From Prevotella sp. tf2-5 (lineage in GTDB: Bacteria > Bacteroidota > Bacteroidia > Bacteroidales > Bacteroidaceae): DNA of 63,870 bases. The stretch is from assembly GCF_900115435.1 (NCBI RefSeq), contig NZ_FOWK01000011.1:1-63870 (forward strand), written 5' to 3'. Positions 52,747 through 63,413 of this stretch are shown in pieces (position 1 is the stretch's first letter; each line of letters opens with the position of its first letter). The notes below the pieces were generated by a model. That model was not told where the DNA came from and did not search any database. It was given only the letters and a program-made list of their open reading frames with translations. The translations under genes were made by a program, and so were the position numbers.

Positions 52747-53813
52747 CCTTCAGTTTTTCTTTTATATACCCATGCCTCCTCGAATTCTTCATGTTCACGT
52801 AGCTTATGCAACGCTGAGTAAGCATCGGCTTCAGACTTGAAATGTCCATACACCACACGTATCACATTATTATATATATATAAATCCGTGTCCTTGAAAC
52901 CTTTCGAACGCATTGTCTCAGCGAACAACTCAGCATTGCTACGCTTCACCTGGCTGGCTAAGACGATATGATAAACGGGCTCTGCTGGTGGTGCTTCCTT
53001 GACGCAGGAATCCTGCTTGGCCGTCATCTTCGCCTCTTCCTTGACGGTTGCCGATGGCTCAGAAGGAAGGATGGGAGTGGCAGGAGCCATATTCGTGTCT
53101 TTGGGAATAATCTTCGTGAACAAATTTGTTTTGAGGGAACTCATCGTCTGTGAGCCTAAATTACTGTTGACCACAGGGGTCGTCATCATGAAGAACAATA
53201 TGATGGCGGCAGCGACGGCAATAGAATTGCGAATCCAGGACATCTTAATGTGAATGGCATGATCCTCTTCTTCTTCTTCTGAGTTATCCACCAACTCTAT
53301 CAAAGAAATATCTTGAGAGGAGTCGTCCGTCGTCTTCTCATCAGACAATTCCACATTTGCCTCGATAGGTGGGGCAGGTGTTATATGGGTTGATTTTAGT
53401 GGTCTGAAATCAAAAGAGCTGAGACCATATAAGGTGGGGGTCAGCAAGCCAGACTCACAGGGCTCAAAGCAATAACTTCCCTCATCGTTAATGGTTAGCA
53501 TACCAATGTTTTCCAATTGGTAAGAGCCATTATACATGATTTGTTTTTTGATATTGTCGACTTCCTGTTCGATTCTGCGGAGAGCCTCTGGATAACTGAT
53601 ATCATTAGCCTCCACATAAGACTGTACCAACAGGGAGTCGTTCATTTTCAATTGTGGATTGAACCCGACTGTCCGTGTGGGAGGTAGGAAGGTCTGGCCT
53701 GCCTCGTCAATACGGGCAGGGACATAGTGTGCGACAAAACCTCCAAAATCGGGTACTGTCACACAGTCGTTGCTCAGAAGGAGCACTTCCAAATGTCGTG
53801 CTAATTCAATCAC
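52743..53813 (-). CDS. HU-like domain / membrane / SPOR-domain protein
   Basis: A 356-residue protein. The likely start is GTG 53813, because the family begins with a helix like IELARHLEVLLLSNDCVTVPDFGGFVAHY and the promoter lies at 53819-53850. Residues 1-120 match the bacterial CCDC81-type HU-like domain. One membrane helix follows (SIAVAAAIILFFMMTTPVV, about 200-220), then a low-complexity Pro/Ala/Lys linker and a C-terminal SPOR domain (HIVLASQVKRSNAELFAETM...LYIYNNVIRVVYGHFKSEADAYSAL) that should bind denuded peptidoglycan at the division site. This topology puts the HU-like part in the cytoplasm. Confidence 0.83.
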   Translation of the reverse strand: MIELARHLEVLLLSNDCVTVPDFGGFVAHYVPARIDEAGQTFLPPTRTVGFNPQLKMNDSLLVQSYVEANDISYPEALRRIEQEVDNIKKQIMYNGSYQLENIGMLTINDEGSYCFEPCESGLLTPTLYGLSSFDFRPLKSTHITPAPPIEANVELSDEKTTDDSSQDISLIELVDNSEEEEEDHAIHIKMSWIRNSIAVAAAIILFFMMTTPVVNSNLGSQTMSSLKTNLFTKIIPKDTNMAPATPILPSEPSATVKEEAKMTAKQDSCVKEAPPAEPVYHIVLASQVKRSNAELFAETMRSKGFKDTDLYIYNNVIRVVYGHFKSEADAYSALHKLREHEEFEEAWVYKRKTEG

Positions 53814-53818
53814 GAGTG

Positions 53819-53850
53819 CAAAAATAGATAATTTTTGTGAAATGTGCAAA
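53819..53850 (-). promoter_or_regulatory. Promoter of the HU-SPOR / FHA operon
   Basis: Minus-strand TTTG (53847-53850), 20-bp spacer, TATTTTTG (53819-53826), ending 5 bp from the GTG start. Confidence 0.7.
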
Positions 53851-53910
53851 TAAAACAAATCTAAAAGTCACATAAAGTTCCAAAACTTTTATTTTTCGAT
53901 TGTTTTTTGT

Positions 53911-53918
53911 TATTTTTG
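53911..53918 (+). promoter_or_regulatory. -7 element of the amidase promoter
   Basis: TATTTTTG, about 18 bp upstream of the ATG at 53937; the -33 region is only T-rich. Divergent from the HU-SPOR promoter. Confidence 0.5.
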
Positions 53919-53936
53919 CAAACTGTAAATCACACA

Positions 53937-54719
53937 ATGGCAAAAATGAATGAAACGATGCATATTACACTGTTACAAACAGATATTAAGTGGGGGGAAC
54001 CTGCGGAAAACATTTCTCAAGTAGAGAAAATCATCCATACTTGTAAGGATACTGATTTGTTTGTCCTTCCGGAGATGTGGAGTACGGGCTTTGCGACAAA
54101 ACCGGAGAACATGGCGCATGAGGAGGATGCTAATGAGGCGTTGTTATGGATGCGTCAGATGGCTGCAGAGAGACGATGTGCCATCTGCGGAAGCCTTGCC
54201 GTTCATCTGCGTGACGGCTCCTACAGGAACAGACATTATTTTATAGACGGGAGGAACGGTCATGAAGTCTTTTATGACAAACATCATCTCTTCACCTATG
54301 GCGGAGAGAACTGTTATTACACACCAGGACAGTCGCATACTATTGTGGAGTATGAGGGGTTCCGTATCTTGTTACTCACCTGCTACGACCTTCGATTCCC
54401 TTGTTGGAGCCGTTATTCCGACGGACGGGAATATGACCTGATCGTCGTTGTGGCGAACTGGCCTCAGTCCAGACAGTCCGCATGGCAGATACTGACTCGA
54501 GCCAGAGCCATAGAGAATCAAGCTTATCTTGTAGGTGTCAACCGGGTAGGTGATGATGAGTATTCTCATTATGTGGGAGCTAGTTGCGTGATTGATCCTA
54601 TCGGCAAGAGGATCGGGCAATGCCATTACAATCAGGTAGAAGCGATGACCGTTGAGGTAAAGCTGGAGGAAGTCCGACGCAGGAGGCTCAAATTCCGGGT
54701 TCTTGATGACAGGGATTGA
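53937..54719 (+). CDS. Omega-amidase of the nitrilase family (YafV type)
   Basis: A 260-residue carbon-nitrogen hydrolase with the catalytic triad Glu46 (FVLPEMW), Lys115 (FYDKHHLF) and Cys149 (TCYDLRFP). Members of this branch hydrolyse alpha-ketoglutaramate or ketosuccinamate, removing toxic by-products of glutamine transamination. Length and triad are normal. ATGs at 53946 and 53958 are alternative starts. Confidence 0.9.
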   Translation: MAKMNETMHITLLQTDIKWGEPAENISQVEKIIHTCKDTDLFVLPEMWSTGFATKPENMAHEEDANEALLWMRQMAAERRCAICGSLAVHLRDGSYRNRHYFIDGRNGHEVFYDKHHLFTYGGENCYYTPGQSHTIVEYEGFRILLLTCYDLRFPCWSRYSDGREYDLIVVVANWPQSRQSAWQILTRARAIENQAYLVGVNRVGDDEYSHYVGASCVIDPIGKRIGQCHYNQVEAMTVEVKLEEVRRRRLKFRVLDDRD

Positions 54720-54737
54720 AAAAACCTTTACTAAAAC

Positions 54738-54768
54738 GTTGTCAATTCCTAAAAAAACAGTATCTTTG
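54738..54768 (+). promoter_or_regulatory. nhaD promoter
   Basis: GTTG (54738-54741), 19-bp spacer, TATCTTTG (54761-54768). Confidence 0.55.
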
Positions 54769-54795
54769 TAGTCGAAAACCAAAACAAGTTGTCTC

Positions 54796-56166
54796 ATGAC
54801 ACTGATTATCGTATTATTACTGATTGTCTCATACCTGCTTATTGCCACTGGTCACCTGACAGGAGTCAATAAAGCTGCTATTGCCATGTTCCTTGGTACA
54901 GCGGGGTGGGTGTTCTACGTGTGCTATGGCACGGATTTCGTTATGCAACAGCATCCTGGTGAATACCTGGATTATCTGGCAGGGGCTCAGCCTGATAGCG
55001 ATTTGGTGAAATATTTTATCTACGACAATATTTTTTTGAAATATGTGGGTAAGGCTGCGGCTATCGTCATGTTCCTGCTTGCCACGATGTCTATTATTGA
55101 GCTGTTGAATAATAACGGATGCTTCGATTTTATTACAGAATGGATACGTACCCGTAACTCTAAGCGCTTGTTATGGACGATTACTATCGCCACCTATATT
55201 ATATCAGCAAATCTGGACAACCTCACAACCACCATGATGATGTTGGTGATCATGCACAATATCGTGCAGAGCGGTCGACAGCGTATGTTGGTGGGCTCGG
55301 CAATAGTGCTTGCCGCAAATTGTGGTGGATGCTTTACCGTGATAGGTGATCCCACTGGACTTATCCTGTGGGGTGACGGGGCTGTGACAGCAACTCATTT
55401 CTCTGCCTATCTTGCCTTGCCGTCCTTGTTGGCATGGGTTATCCCAACGGTCCTCATTAACTTCCAGCTGCCGGACCGACTGGATTGCGAATGGAGCACG
55501 TCACCCTATCGTGGAGACGATACACGCTTGAACCGCTGGCAGCGCTTCGTGATGTTGGTGGTAGGTATAGGAGGATTATGGTTCATCCCCACATTCCATA
55601 ATATCACTAAACTGGCTCCGTTCCTTGGTGCGCTGTGTGTGTTGAGCGTTCTGTGGGTTGTTAATGAGGCTTTTAATCATAAGTTGATGAATGCGGACCA
55701 GATGGCTCAGCGCCGCATCCCCCGTGCCATTCAATATGGTGCTATCCAGCAGATGCTCTTTGTGATGGGTATCATGATGGGTATGGGTGTCGTCGCTGAG
55801 ACAGGTGTTTTTGGCGATATCGCATCATGGTTTGATGAGAATATCCACAATATTTGGCTGATAGGATTATGCTCGGGAATCCTCAGTTCCCTTATTGACA
55901 CCTTTACTGTCTCTGTCAGCAATATCATGCTTTATCCGATTGCTGAAGCTGGAGATATGGCCCAGAATGGTGCATATTGGAAAATGATCGCTTATTGTAC
56001 CGCTGCAGGAGGATGCCTTCTTAGTGTAGGTTCTACCAGCGGTGTCGCCTTGATGAAGATGGAACATGTCCGTTTAGGATGGTATCTCAAGAATCTGACT
56101 CCGAAGGTCGCGGTGGGTTGGTTAGTGGGACTTGCTGTCCTGTGGCTGGAAATTAATCTGATATAA
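54796..56166 (+). CDS. nhaD: Na+/H+ antiporter NhaD
   Basis: A 456-residue inner membrane protein with about 12 helices. NhaD/IT-superfamily features: SANLDNLTTTMMMLVIMHNIV, NCGGCFTVIGDPTGLILWGDG and the C-terminal SSLIDTFTVSVSNIML and GGCLLSVGSTSGVALMKMEHV, all with the conserved polar residues in helix breaks. It exchanges Na+ for H+ to balance pH and sodium. Single-gene unit ending at the terminator at 56200. Confidence 0.93.
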   Translation: MTLIIVLLLIVSYLLIATGHLTGVNKAAIAMFLGTAGWVFYVCYGTDFVMQQHPGEYLDYLAGAQPDSDLVKYFIYDNIFLKYVGKAAAIVMFLLATMSIIELLNNNGCFDFITEWIRTRNSKRLLWTITIATYIISANLDNLTTTMMMLVIMHNIVQSGRQRMLVGSAIVLAANCGGCFTVIGDPTGLILWGDGAVTATHFSAYLALPSLLAWVIPTVLINFQLPDRLDCEWSTSPYRGDDTRLNRWQRFVMLVVGIGGLWFIPTFHNITKLAPFLGALCVLSVLWVVNEAFNHKLMNADQMAQRRIPRAIQYGAIQQMLFVMGIMMGMGVVAETGVFGDIASWFDENIHNIWLIGLCSGILSSLIDTFTVSVSNIMLYPIAEAGDMAQNGAYWKMIAYCTAAGGCLLSVGSTSGVALMKMEHVRLGWYLKNLTPKVAVGWLVGLAVLWLEINLI

Positions 56167-56199
56167 TAGGATTAATGTCCAAAAACACGATAAAAATAA

Positions 56200-56235
56200 A
56201 ACATTTCCGAACTTTTATTCGAAAATGTTTTTTTT
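56200..56235 (+). terminator. nhaD terminator
   Basis: AACATTT-C-CGAA (56200-56211) pairs with TTCG-A-AAATGTT (56218-56229) with one mismatch, loop CTTTTA, followed by a T-run to 56235. Confidence 0.75.
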
Positions 56236-56251
56236 ATTTGAAATAATTTGC

Positions 56252-56259
56252 TAACTTTG
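56252..56259 (+). promoter_or_regulatory. -7 element of the ATP synthase operon promoter
   Basis: TAACTTTG, 45 bp upstream of atpD; the matching -33 position holds only a T-run that is shared with the nhaD terminator. Confidence 0.55.
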
Positions 56260-56289
56260 CATCTATAACTATAAAAACAACAACTTTAA

Positions 56290-57830
<1,541 letters not shown>

Positions 57831-57831
<1 letters not shown>

Positions 57832-58067
57832 TGCCTATGTTAAAGTTGAAGATAGTTTCGCCCGAGAAGATAGAGTTCACCGGTGACGTTGAGCGTGTTG
57901 TCGTTCCCGGCACACAAGGTCAGTTTGAGATACTGAGCAATCACGCTCCTATCATCTCCACTCTCCAGAAAGGGGTCGTGGAGTATGATGGACACCAGTT
58001 GCCGATATTAGGAGGATTTGTTGAGGTACAGAAGAACAATGTCTCTCTTTGTGTCGAGAAATCATAA
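57831..58067 (+). CDS. atpC: F1 ATP synthase, epsilon subunit
   Basis: A 78-residue protein holding only the N-terminal beta-sandwich (LKIVSPEKIEFTGDVERVVVPGTQGQFEILSNHAPIIS). The C-terminal helical hairpin that inhibits ATP hydrolysis in other bacteria (usual length about 130) is absent, as is common in this group. Its TAA overlaps the ATG of the next gene by one base. Confidence 0.95.
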
Positions 58068-58336
58068 TGATACTTGAGGTTGTTCTCTCTGCGATCTTTT
58101 TCTTCCTACTGGGTTTTGCCTACGTGAAAGGTTATGACATCGTCAGACATCACTCACCAGAGCATTTACCCCGTTTCTATCTGATAATGGCAACGATACG
58201 TATGTTGCTCGTCGGTACTGTCGCAGCACTTTACGTATTCTTCACCGAGAATAGAGAAGACACCATTCGTTTCGCTATCATATATATAATAATGTATATA
58301 GTGATGATGGTAGTTACACTGAAATTAAGACATTAA
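58067..58336 (+). CDS. AtpI-like small membrane protein of the ATP synthase operon
   Basis: An 89-residue protein with three likely membrane helices (about 2-22, 44-64, 70-88). The position between atpC and atpB and the size fit an ATP synthase subunit I-like assembly factor for the c-ring. Sequence identity to AtpI itself is not obvious. ATG 58067 is preferred over the upstream GTG/ATG inside atpC. Confidence 0.65.
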   Translation: MILEVVLSAIFFFLLGFAYVKGYDIVRHHSPEHLPRFYLIMATIRMLLVGTVAALYVFFTENREDTIRFAIIYIIMYIVMMVVTLKLRH

Positions 58337-59401
58337 ATGAAAATAATGAATCACACGAAACGACTGCTTTGCATGGTATTGCTCGCCATCATGATGGCAC
58401 CGGCAATGAAAGCGGCGGAGTTCTCAGCTAAAGAGGTGGTGCTTGAGCATATCAAGGACTCTCACGACTGGCATGTGACAGACTATGGCGATGGGAAGTC
58501 GTTGGTCATCCCACTTCCGATCATCGTCAACAGTTCCACAGGCTGGCACGTGTTCTGTTCTTCCCAGTTTGAGCATCATCCTGATGCGGCAGGACTTCGT
58601 CAGGGTCCTTACGGACTTGCCATCGCCACAGAAGGAGACCATGCGGGTAAGATTGTTGAGAACGGCGAACCTGTTCTCGATCTCTCTATCACCAAGACTG
58701 TTGCCGTGATGTTCATCAATGTGGTGCTCTTGCTTTGCTGTATCTTGCTCAGCGCCCGCTGGTACAAGAAACGCAAGGCGTCAGACGCTGCCCCTGGTGG
58801 CTTTGTCGGTTTTGTCGAGATGATGGTGATGTATGTGGTGGATGAGATTATCAAACCAGGTGTCGGTAAGGGTTATGAGAAATACACACCTTACCTGCTT
58901 ACCTGTTTCTTCTTCATCTTCACCTGTAATGTGATGGGCTTGATACCATTCCCACCGGGCTCTGGTAATGTGACGGGCAATATCGCCGTGACATTCTTCC
59001 TCGCCCTCTGCACCTTTATCATCGTGCAGTTCTCTGGTAACAAGCATTATTGGAAGGATATCTTCTGGCCAGAGGTTCCCACTTGGCTGAAAGCTCCTAT
59101 CCCCATCATTCCTGTCATAGAGTTTGTAGGTATCTTCACGAAGCCGTTCGCCTTGATGATCCGTCTTTTTGCCAACATGATGGCAGGTCATGCGATTGCA
59201 GTGGCAATCACCTGTATTGTCTTCTTGGTGGCAAGTCAGGCAATAGCCGTCCAGCTCTCCATGTCCGCACTAAGTGTCATCATGAGCATCTTCATGATGT
59301 GTCTGGAGTGTCTGGTATGCTTTATCCAGGCGATGGTGTTCACCATGCTCTCCGCAGTATTTATCGGATTGGCACGTGTGGAGCCCGAACACGAACATTA
59401 A
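58337..59401 (+). CDS. atpB: Fo ATP synthase, a subunit
   Basis: A 354-residue protein, longer than the usual 250-270. It starts with a signal peptide (LLCMVLLAIMMAPAMKAAEF) and about 90 extra periplasmic residues, then the membrane core. The essential Arg is in LMIRLFANMMAGHAIAV; the end QAMVFTMLSAVFIGLARVEPEHEH is typical for Bacteroidetes. Provides the half-channels for the proton path. Confidence 0.96.
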   Translation: MKIMNHTKRLLCMVLLAIMMAPAMKAAEFSAKEVVLEHIKDSHDWHVTDYGDGKSLVIPLPIIVNSSTGWHVFCSSQFEHHPDAAGLRQGPYGLAIATEGDHAGKIVENGEPVLDLSITKTVAVMFINVVLLLCCILLSARWYKKRKASDAAPGGFVGFVEMMVMYVVDEIIKPGVGKGYEKYTPYLLTCFFFIFTCNVMGLIPFPPGSGNVTGNIAVTFFLALCTFIIVQFSGNKHYWKDIFWPEVPTWLKAPIPIIPVIEFVGIFTKPFALMIRLFANMMAGHAIAVAITCIVFLVASQAIAVQLSMSALSVIMSIFMMCLECLVCFIQAMVFTMLSAVFIGLARVEPEHEH

Positions 59402-59444
59402 GTAAGGATTAAAAATTAAAGAATAATAAACAATAACAATTTAA

Positions 59445-59693
<249 letters not shown>

Positions 59694-59731
59694 TGCAAAG
59701 GTAAAAAGTTAATAGGTAAATAATTCAGCGT

Positions 59732-60226
59732 ATGGATTTATTGATTCCGAGTACTGGCTTGCTATTCTGGATGTCGCTGACGTTCCTGGTAGTGCTGTTC
59801 ATCCTCTGGAAGTTCGGTTTCCCTGTCATCACGAACATGGTGGCAGAGCGTAAGGCTTTCATTGATGACTCGCTGAGGAAGGCTCATGAGGCGAACGAGA
59901 AACTTGCCAATATACAGAAAGAAGGTGAATCCATCTTACAAGAGGCTCGTGAGAAACAGGCACAAATCCTCAAGGAAGCTGCCGAGACTCGTGATGCCAT
60001 CGTAGAGAAAGCACAGGAGAAGGCAAGGGCAGAGGGAGCTCGCTTGTTGGACGACGCGAAAGCCGCCATTGAGCAGGAGAAGAAAGCTGCCATTGCTGAT
60101 ATCCGTAAGCAAGTAGCTACGCTCAGCGTCGAGATTGCTGAGAAGGTCCTTCGTCAGAACCTTCAGAGCGACAAGGCGCAGATGGATTTGATCGACCGTA
60201 TGCTGGATGACGTTTCTGCTAATTAA
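59732..60226 (+). CDS. atpF: Fo ATP synthase, b subunit
   Basis: A 164-residue protein: one N-terminal membrane helix (LLFWMSLTFLVVLFILWKF) and a long charged coiled coil forming the peripheral stalk, ending DLIDRMLDDVSAN. Confidence 0.96.
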   Translation: MDLLIPSTGLLFWMSLTFLVVLFILWKFGFPVITNMVAERKAFIDDSLRKAHEANEKLANIQKEGESILQEAREKQAQILKEAAETRDAIVEKAQEKARAEGARLLDDAKAAIEQEKKAAIADIRKQVATLSVEIAEKVLRQNLQSDKAQMDLIDRMLDDVSAN

Positions 60227-60240
60227 CCAAGGGTCTGCTT

Positions 60241-60777
60241 ATGGATATCGGAGTTATATCGGTCAGATATGCAAGGGCACTGCTGAAAAGTGCTACCGAC
60301 CAGAAACTGGAGGATACGGTCTATCAGGAGATGATGACTGTTGCCAAGAGTTATCTGGAGGTGCCTCAGTTGCGCCAGACGATAGACAATCCTATGCTTT
60401 CGAAGGACAAGAAACAGACTCTGTTGCAGACTGCTGCTGGTGAGAAGCCCAGCGCGCTGACTAAGAGTTTCATACAACTTGTACTGAAGGAAGACCGCGA
60501 GAACGTGATACAATTCATGGCGAATTCCTACATCACACTTTATCGCAAGCAGAAGAACGTCATCCGTGGAAAACTCACCACAGCGGCGCGTGTGTCTGCT
60601 CAGACTGAGCAGAAGATGCGCCAGATGGTGGAGAGTAAGACTAATGGAACTGTGGAGTTTGAGACTGAGGTGAATCCTGATATTATCGGTGGCTTCATCC
60701 TTGAATATGACACTTATCGTATGGATGCCAGTGTCAAGACCAGACTCAACAACATTCTCAACACATTAAAAAAGTAA
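60241..60777 (+). CDS. atpH: F1 ATP synthase, delta subunit
   Basis: A 178-residue protein linking the b stalk to the F1 head. Start MDIGVISVRYARALLKSA and end VNPDIIGGFILEYDTYRMDASVKTRLNNI match the OSCP/delta family. Confidence 0.95.
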   Translation: MDIGVISVRYARALLKSATDQKLEDTVYQEMMTVAKSYLEVPQLRQTIDNPMLSKDKKQTLLQTAAGEKPSALTKSFIQLVLKEDRENVIQFMANSYITLYRKQKNVIRGKLTTAARVSAQTEQKMRQMVESKTNGTVEFETEVNPDIIGGFILEYDTYRMDASVKTRLNNILNTLKK

Positions 60778-60783
60778 AAAACA

Positions 60784-62370
60784 ATGTCAGATAAAATTAA
60801 ACCAAGCGAAGTTTCTCAGGTATTGCTCGACCAACTGAATGGCATTTCCAGTGAGGAGAAGTTTGACGAGGTAGGCACTGTGCTCACCGTGAGCGACGGC
60901 GTGGCTCGTATCTATGGTCTTCGTAACGCTGAAGCCAATGAGTTGCTGGAGTTCGAGAACGGCACGATGGCTATCGTGATGAACCTGGAGGAAGATAACG
61001 TCGGTTGTGTGCTCCTTGGTCCGACGGCAGGTATCAAGGAGGGACAAGTGGTGAAACGTACGAAGCGTATCGCCTCTATCCGTGTTAATGACAACATGCT
61101 CGGACGTGTTATCAATCCATTGGGACAGGCTGTTGATGGCATGGGTGATATCGACCTTACCGGCGCTTTCGAGATGCCCCTCGACCGTAAGGCTCCCGGT
61201 GTGATTTACCGTCAGCCTGTAAAGGAGCCGTTGCAGACTGGTCTTAAAGCCATCGACTCCATGATTCCTATTGGTCGTGGACAGCGTGAGTTGATCATTG
61301 GTGACCGTCAGACGGGTAAGACCGCTATTGCCGTGGATACCATTATCAACCAGAAGAGTTTCTATGAGGCAGGAAAACCTGTCTATTGTATCTATGTGGC
61401 TATCGGTCAGAAAGCATCTACTGTTGCCACTCTCGTACAGACACTGAAAGAGCATGGTGCGATGCCATATACCATTGTGGTGGCTGCTACCGCTGCTGAT
61501 CCTGCTGCCATGCAGTATTACGCACCTTTTGCCGGTGCTGCCATCGGTGAGTATTTCCGTGACCGCGGACTTCCTGCGCTGGTCGTATATGATGACCTCT
61601 CCAAACAGGCTGTTGCCTATCGTGAGGTGTCACTGATCCTGCGCCGTCCTTCTGGACGTGAGGCATATCCTGGTGATGTGTTCTATCTGCACTCTCGTCT
61701 GTTGGAGCGTGCCGCTAAGATGAACGAGCAACAGGAGGTTGCTGAGCAGATGAACGACCTGCCGGAATGTATGAAAGGACATGTGAAGGGTGGTGGTTCT
61801 CTGACTGCCTTACCTATCATTGAGACTCAGGCTGGTGACGTTTCCGCTTATATCCCGACCAATGTGATCTCTATCACCGACGGTCAGATATTCTTGGAGA
61901 GCGACCTCTTCAACCAGGGCTTCCGTCCTGCCATCAACGTAGGTATCTCCGTGAGTCGTGTGGGTGGTTCGGCACAGATCAAGTCTATGAAGAAGGTGGC
62001 TGGTACCTTGAAAATTGACCAGGCACAGTATCGTGAGTTGGAGGCTTTCTCCAAGTTCTCCAGTGATATGGATGCTGTGACGGCAATGACCCTTGACCGT
62101 GGTCGTAAGAACAACCAGTTGCTGATTCAGCCACAGTATAGCCCGATGCCCGTTGGCGAGCAGGTCGCCATCCTGTATTGTGGTGTACATGGATTAATGC
62201 GTGAGGTACCCATCGACAAAGTTCGTGAGTGTCAGACAGCATTCCTTGACAAGTTGCGCTCATCGGCTCCAGAGGTCATTGAGACCCTCGGCGCAGGTAA
62301 GATTGATGATGCCACAACTCAAAAGATTGAGGAAGTGATGTCCGATATAGCCGGAACCTATAAAGTTTGA
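60784..62370 (+). CDS. atpA: F1 ATP synthase, alpha subunit
   Basis: A 528-residue nucleotide-binding subunit. P-loop [31 protein letters not shown], and the arginine-finger signature [17 protein letters not shown]. Full length; follows atpH by 6 bp. Confidence 0.98.
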   Translation: MSDKIKPSEVSQVLLDQLNGISSEEKFDEVGTVLTVSDGVARIYGLRNAEANELLEFENGTMAIVMNLEEDNVGCVLLGPTAGIKEGQVVKRTKRIASIRVNDNMLGRVINPLGQAVDGMGDIDLTGAFEMPLDRKAPGVIYRQPVKEPLQTGLKAIDSMIPIGRGQRELIIGDRQTGKTAIAVDTIINQKSFYEAGKPVYCIYVAIGQKASTVATLVQTLKEHGAMPYTIVVAATAADPAAMQYYAPFAGAAIGEYFRDRGLPALVVYDDLSKQAVAYREVSLILRRPSGREAYPGDVFYLHSRLLERAAKMNEQQEVAEQMNDLPECMKGHVKGGGSLTALPIIETQAGDVSAYIPTNVISITDGQIFLESDLFNQGFRPAINVGISVSRVGGSAQIKSMKKVAGTLKIDQAQYRELEAFSKFSSDMDAVTAMTLDRGRKNNQLLIQPQYSPMPVGEQVAILYCGVHGLMREVPIDKVRECQTAFLDKLRSSAPEVIETLGAGKIDDATTQKIEEVMSDIAGTYKV

Positions 62371-62376
62371 TAGCCT

Positions 62377-63345
62377 ATGCCCAGTCTGAAGGAAATCAAA
62401 GGACGTATAGCCAGTGTTCAGAGCACCCGTAAGATTACGAGTGCCATGAAGATGGTGGCTTCGTCAAAACTCCATCATGCACAGGTAGCCATACAGAATA
62501 TGCTGCCCTATGAGACCATGCTGGAGCATATCCTGAAGTCATTCCTTGCCGCTGAGGCAGAGGCACAGACTATCTTTGACCAGGAGCGTCCTGTCAAGCG
62601 TGTGGCCTTGGTGATATTCTCCAGTAACTCTTCTCTGTGTGGTGGCTTTAACGCTAACATTATCAGGCTGATGCAGCACGGCGTTGATGCATTGGCTCAA
62701 GAGATAGGTCTTGAGAATATTGATGTTTATCCTATTGGTCGTAAGGTGGCGGAGAAGGCACAAAAACTGGGATATAATGTCATGGGCAACTATGCTGAGC
62801 TGATTGATCATCCCAATGTCCAGCAATGTATAGAGCTTGCCATGGACCTGGGACGACGTTTTGCGGATGGCGAGGTGGACAAGGTAGAACTCATCTATCA
62901 TCATTTCAAAAGCGCTGGCTCACAGATCCTCACCACCAAGACTTTCCTGCCTATAGACTTGGAGAGTGAGTTGGAGCGTGACCATGAGCGTGACCTTACG
63001 ACAAACATTGTCACCAAGAAGGCTCAGGACTACCTGAAGAAGAACCGTCGCAAGAAGGTCGTCGAGGAAGGTGAGGTCGCTCCGCTGAATGATAACTTCA
63101 TCGTAGAGCCAGACATGGATACCGTGCTCACGGAACTCCTGCCGAAGATGGCGCATCTGATGCTTTATACCGCCTTGTTGGATAGTGTCGCTTCTGAGCA
63201 TGCTGCCCGTATGGTGGCGATGCAGACGGCTACAGATAATGCTGATGAGTTACTACGCCAGCTTAACTTGCAGTATAACAAGAGTCGTCAACAGGCGATT
63301 ACCAGTGAACTGCTTGACATCGTTGGTGGTAGCGTCAACAATTAG
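62377..63345 (+). CDS. atpG: F1 ATP synthase, gamma subunit
   Basis: A 322-residue rotor shaft. N-terminal helix KEIKGRIASVQSTRKITSAMKMVASSKL and C-terminal helix ALLDSVASEHAARMVAMQTATDNADELL are conserved. About 30-40 residues longer than E. coli gamma, the excess lying in a charged middle insert (about residues 205-245, with KKNRRKKVVEEGE), as in other Bacteroidetes. Last gene of the operon. Confidence 0.97.
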   Translation: MPSLKEIKGRIASVQSTRKITSAMKMVASSKLHHAQVAIQNMLPYETMLEHILKSFLAAEAEAQTIFDQERPVKRVALVIFSSNSSLCGGFNANIIRLMQHGVDALAQEIGLENIDVYPIGRKVAEKAQKLGYNVMGNYAELIDHPNVQQCIELAMDLGRRFADGEVDKVELIYHHFKSAGSQILTTKTFLPIDLESELERDHERDLTTNIVTKKAQDYLKKNRRKKVVEEGEVAPLNDNFIVEPDMDTVLTELLPKMAHLMLYTALLDSVASEHAARMVAMQTATDNADELLRQLNLQYNKSRQQAITSELLDIVGGSVNN

Positions 63346-63381
63346 ACGATCTGCAAGAATATTTGCTCACTTATTGAAAAA

Positions 63382-63413
63382 CCCTGCCAAGCATGATGCC
63401 TGGCAGGGCTTTT
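63382..63413. terminator. Terminator of the atp operon, probably bidirectional
   Basis: CCCTGCCA (63382-63389) pairs with TGGCAGGG (63401-63408); TTTT follows on the plus strand and A-rich sequence precedes it, giving TTTTT on the minus strand. On that strand the hairpin follows directly on the TAA of the frame at 63412-63870. Confidence 0.85.

Noticed and set aside
60787..61455. 222-codon minus-strand frame opposite atpA
   Set aside because: Antisense shadow of atpA.
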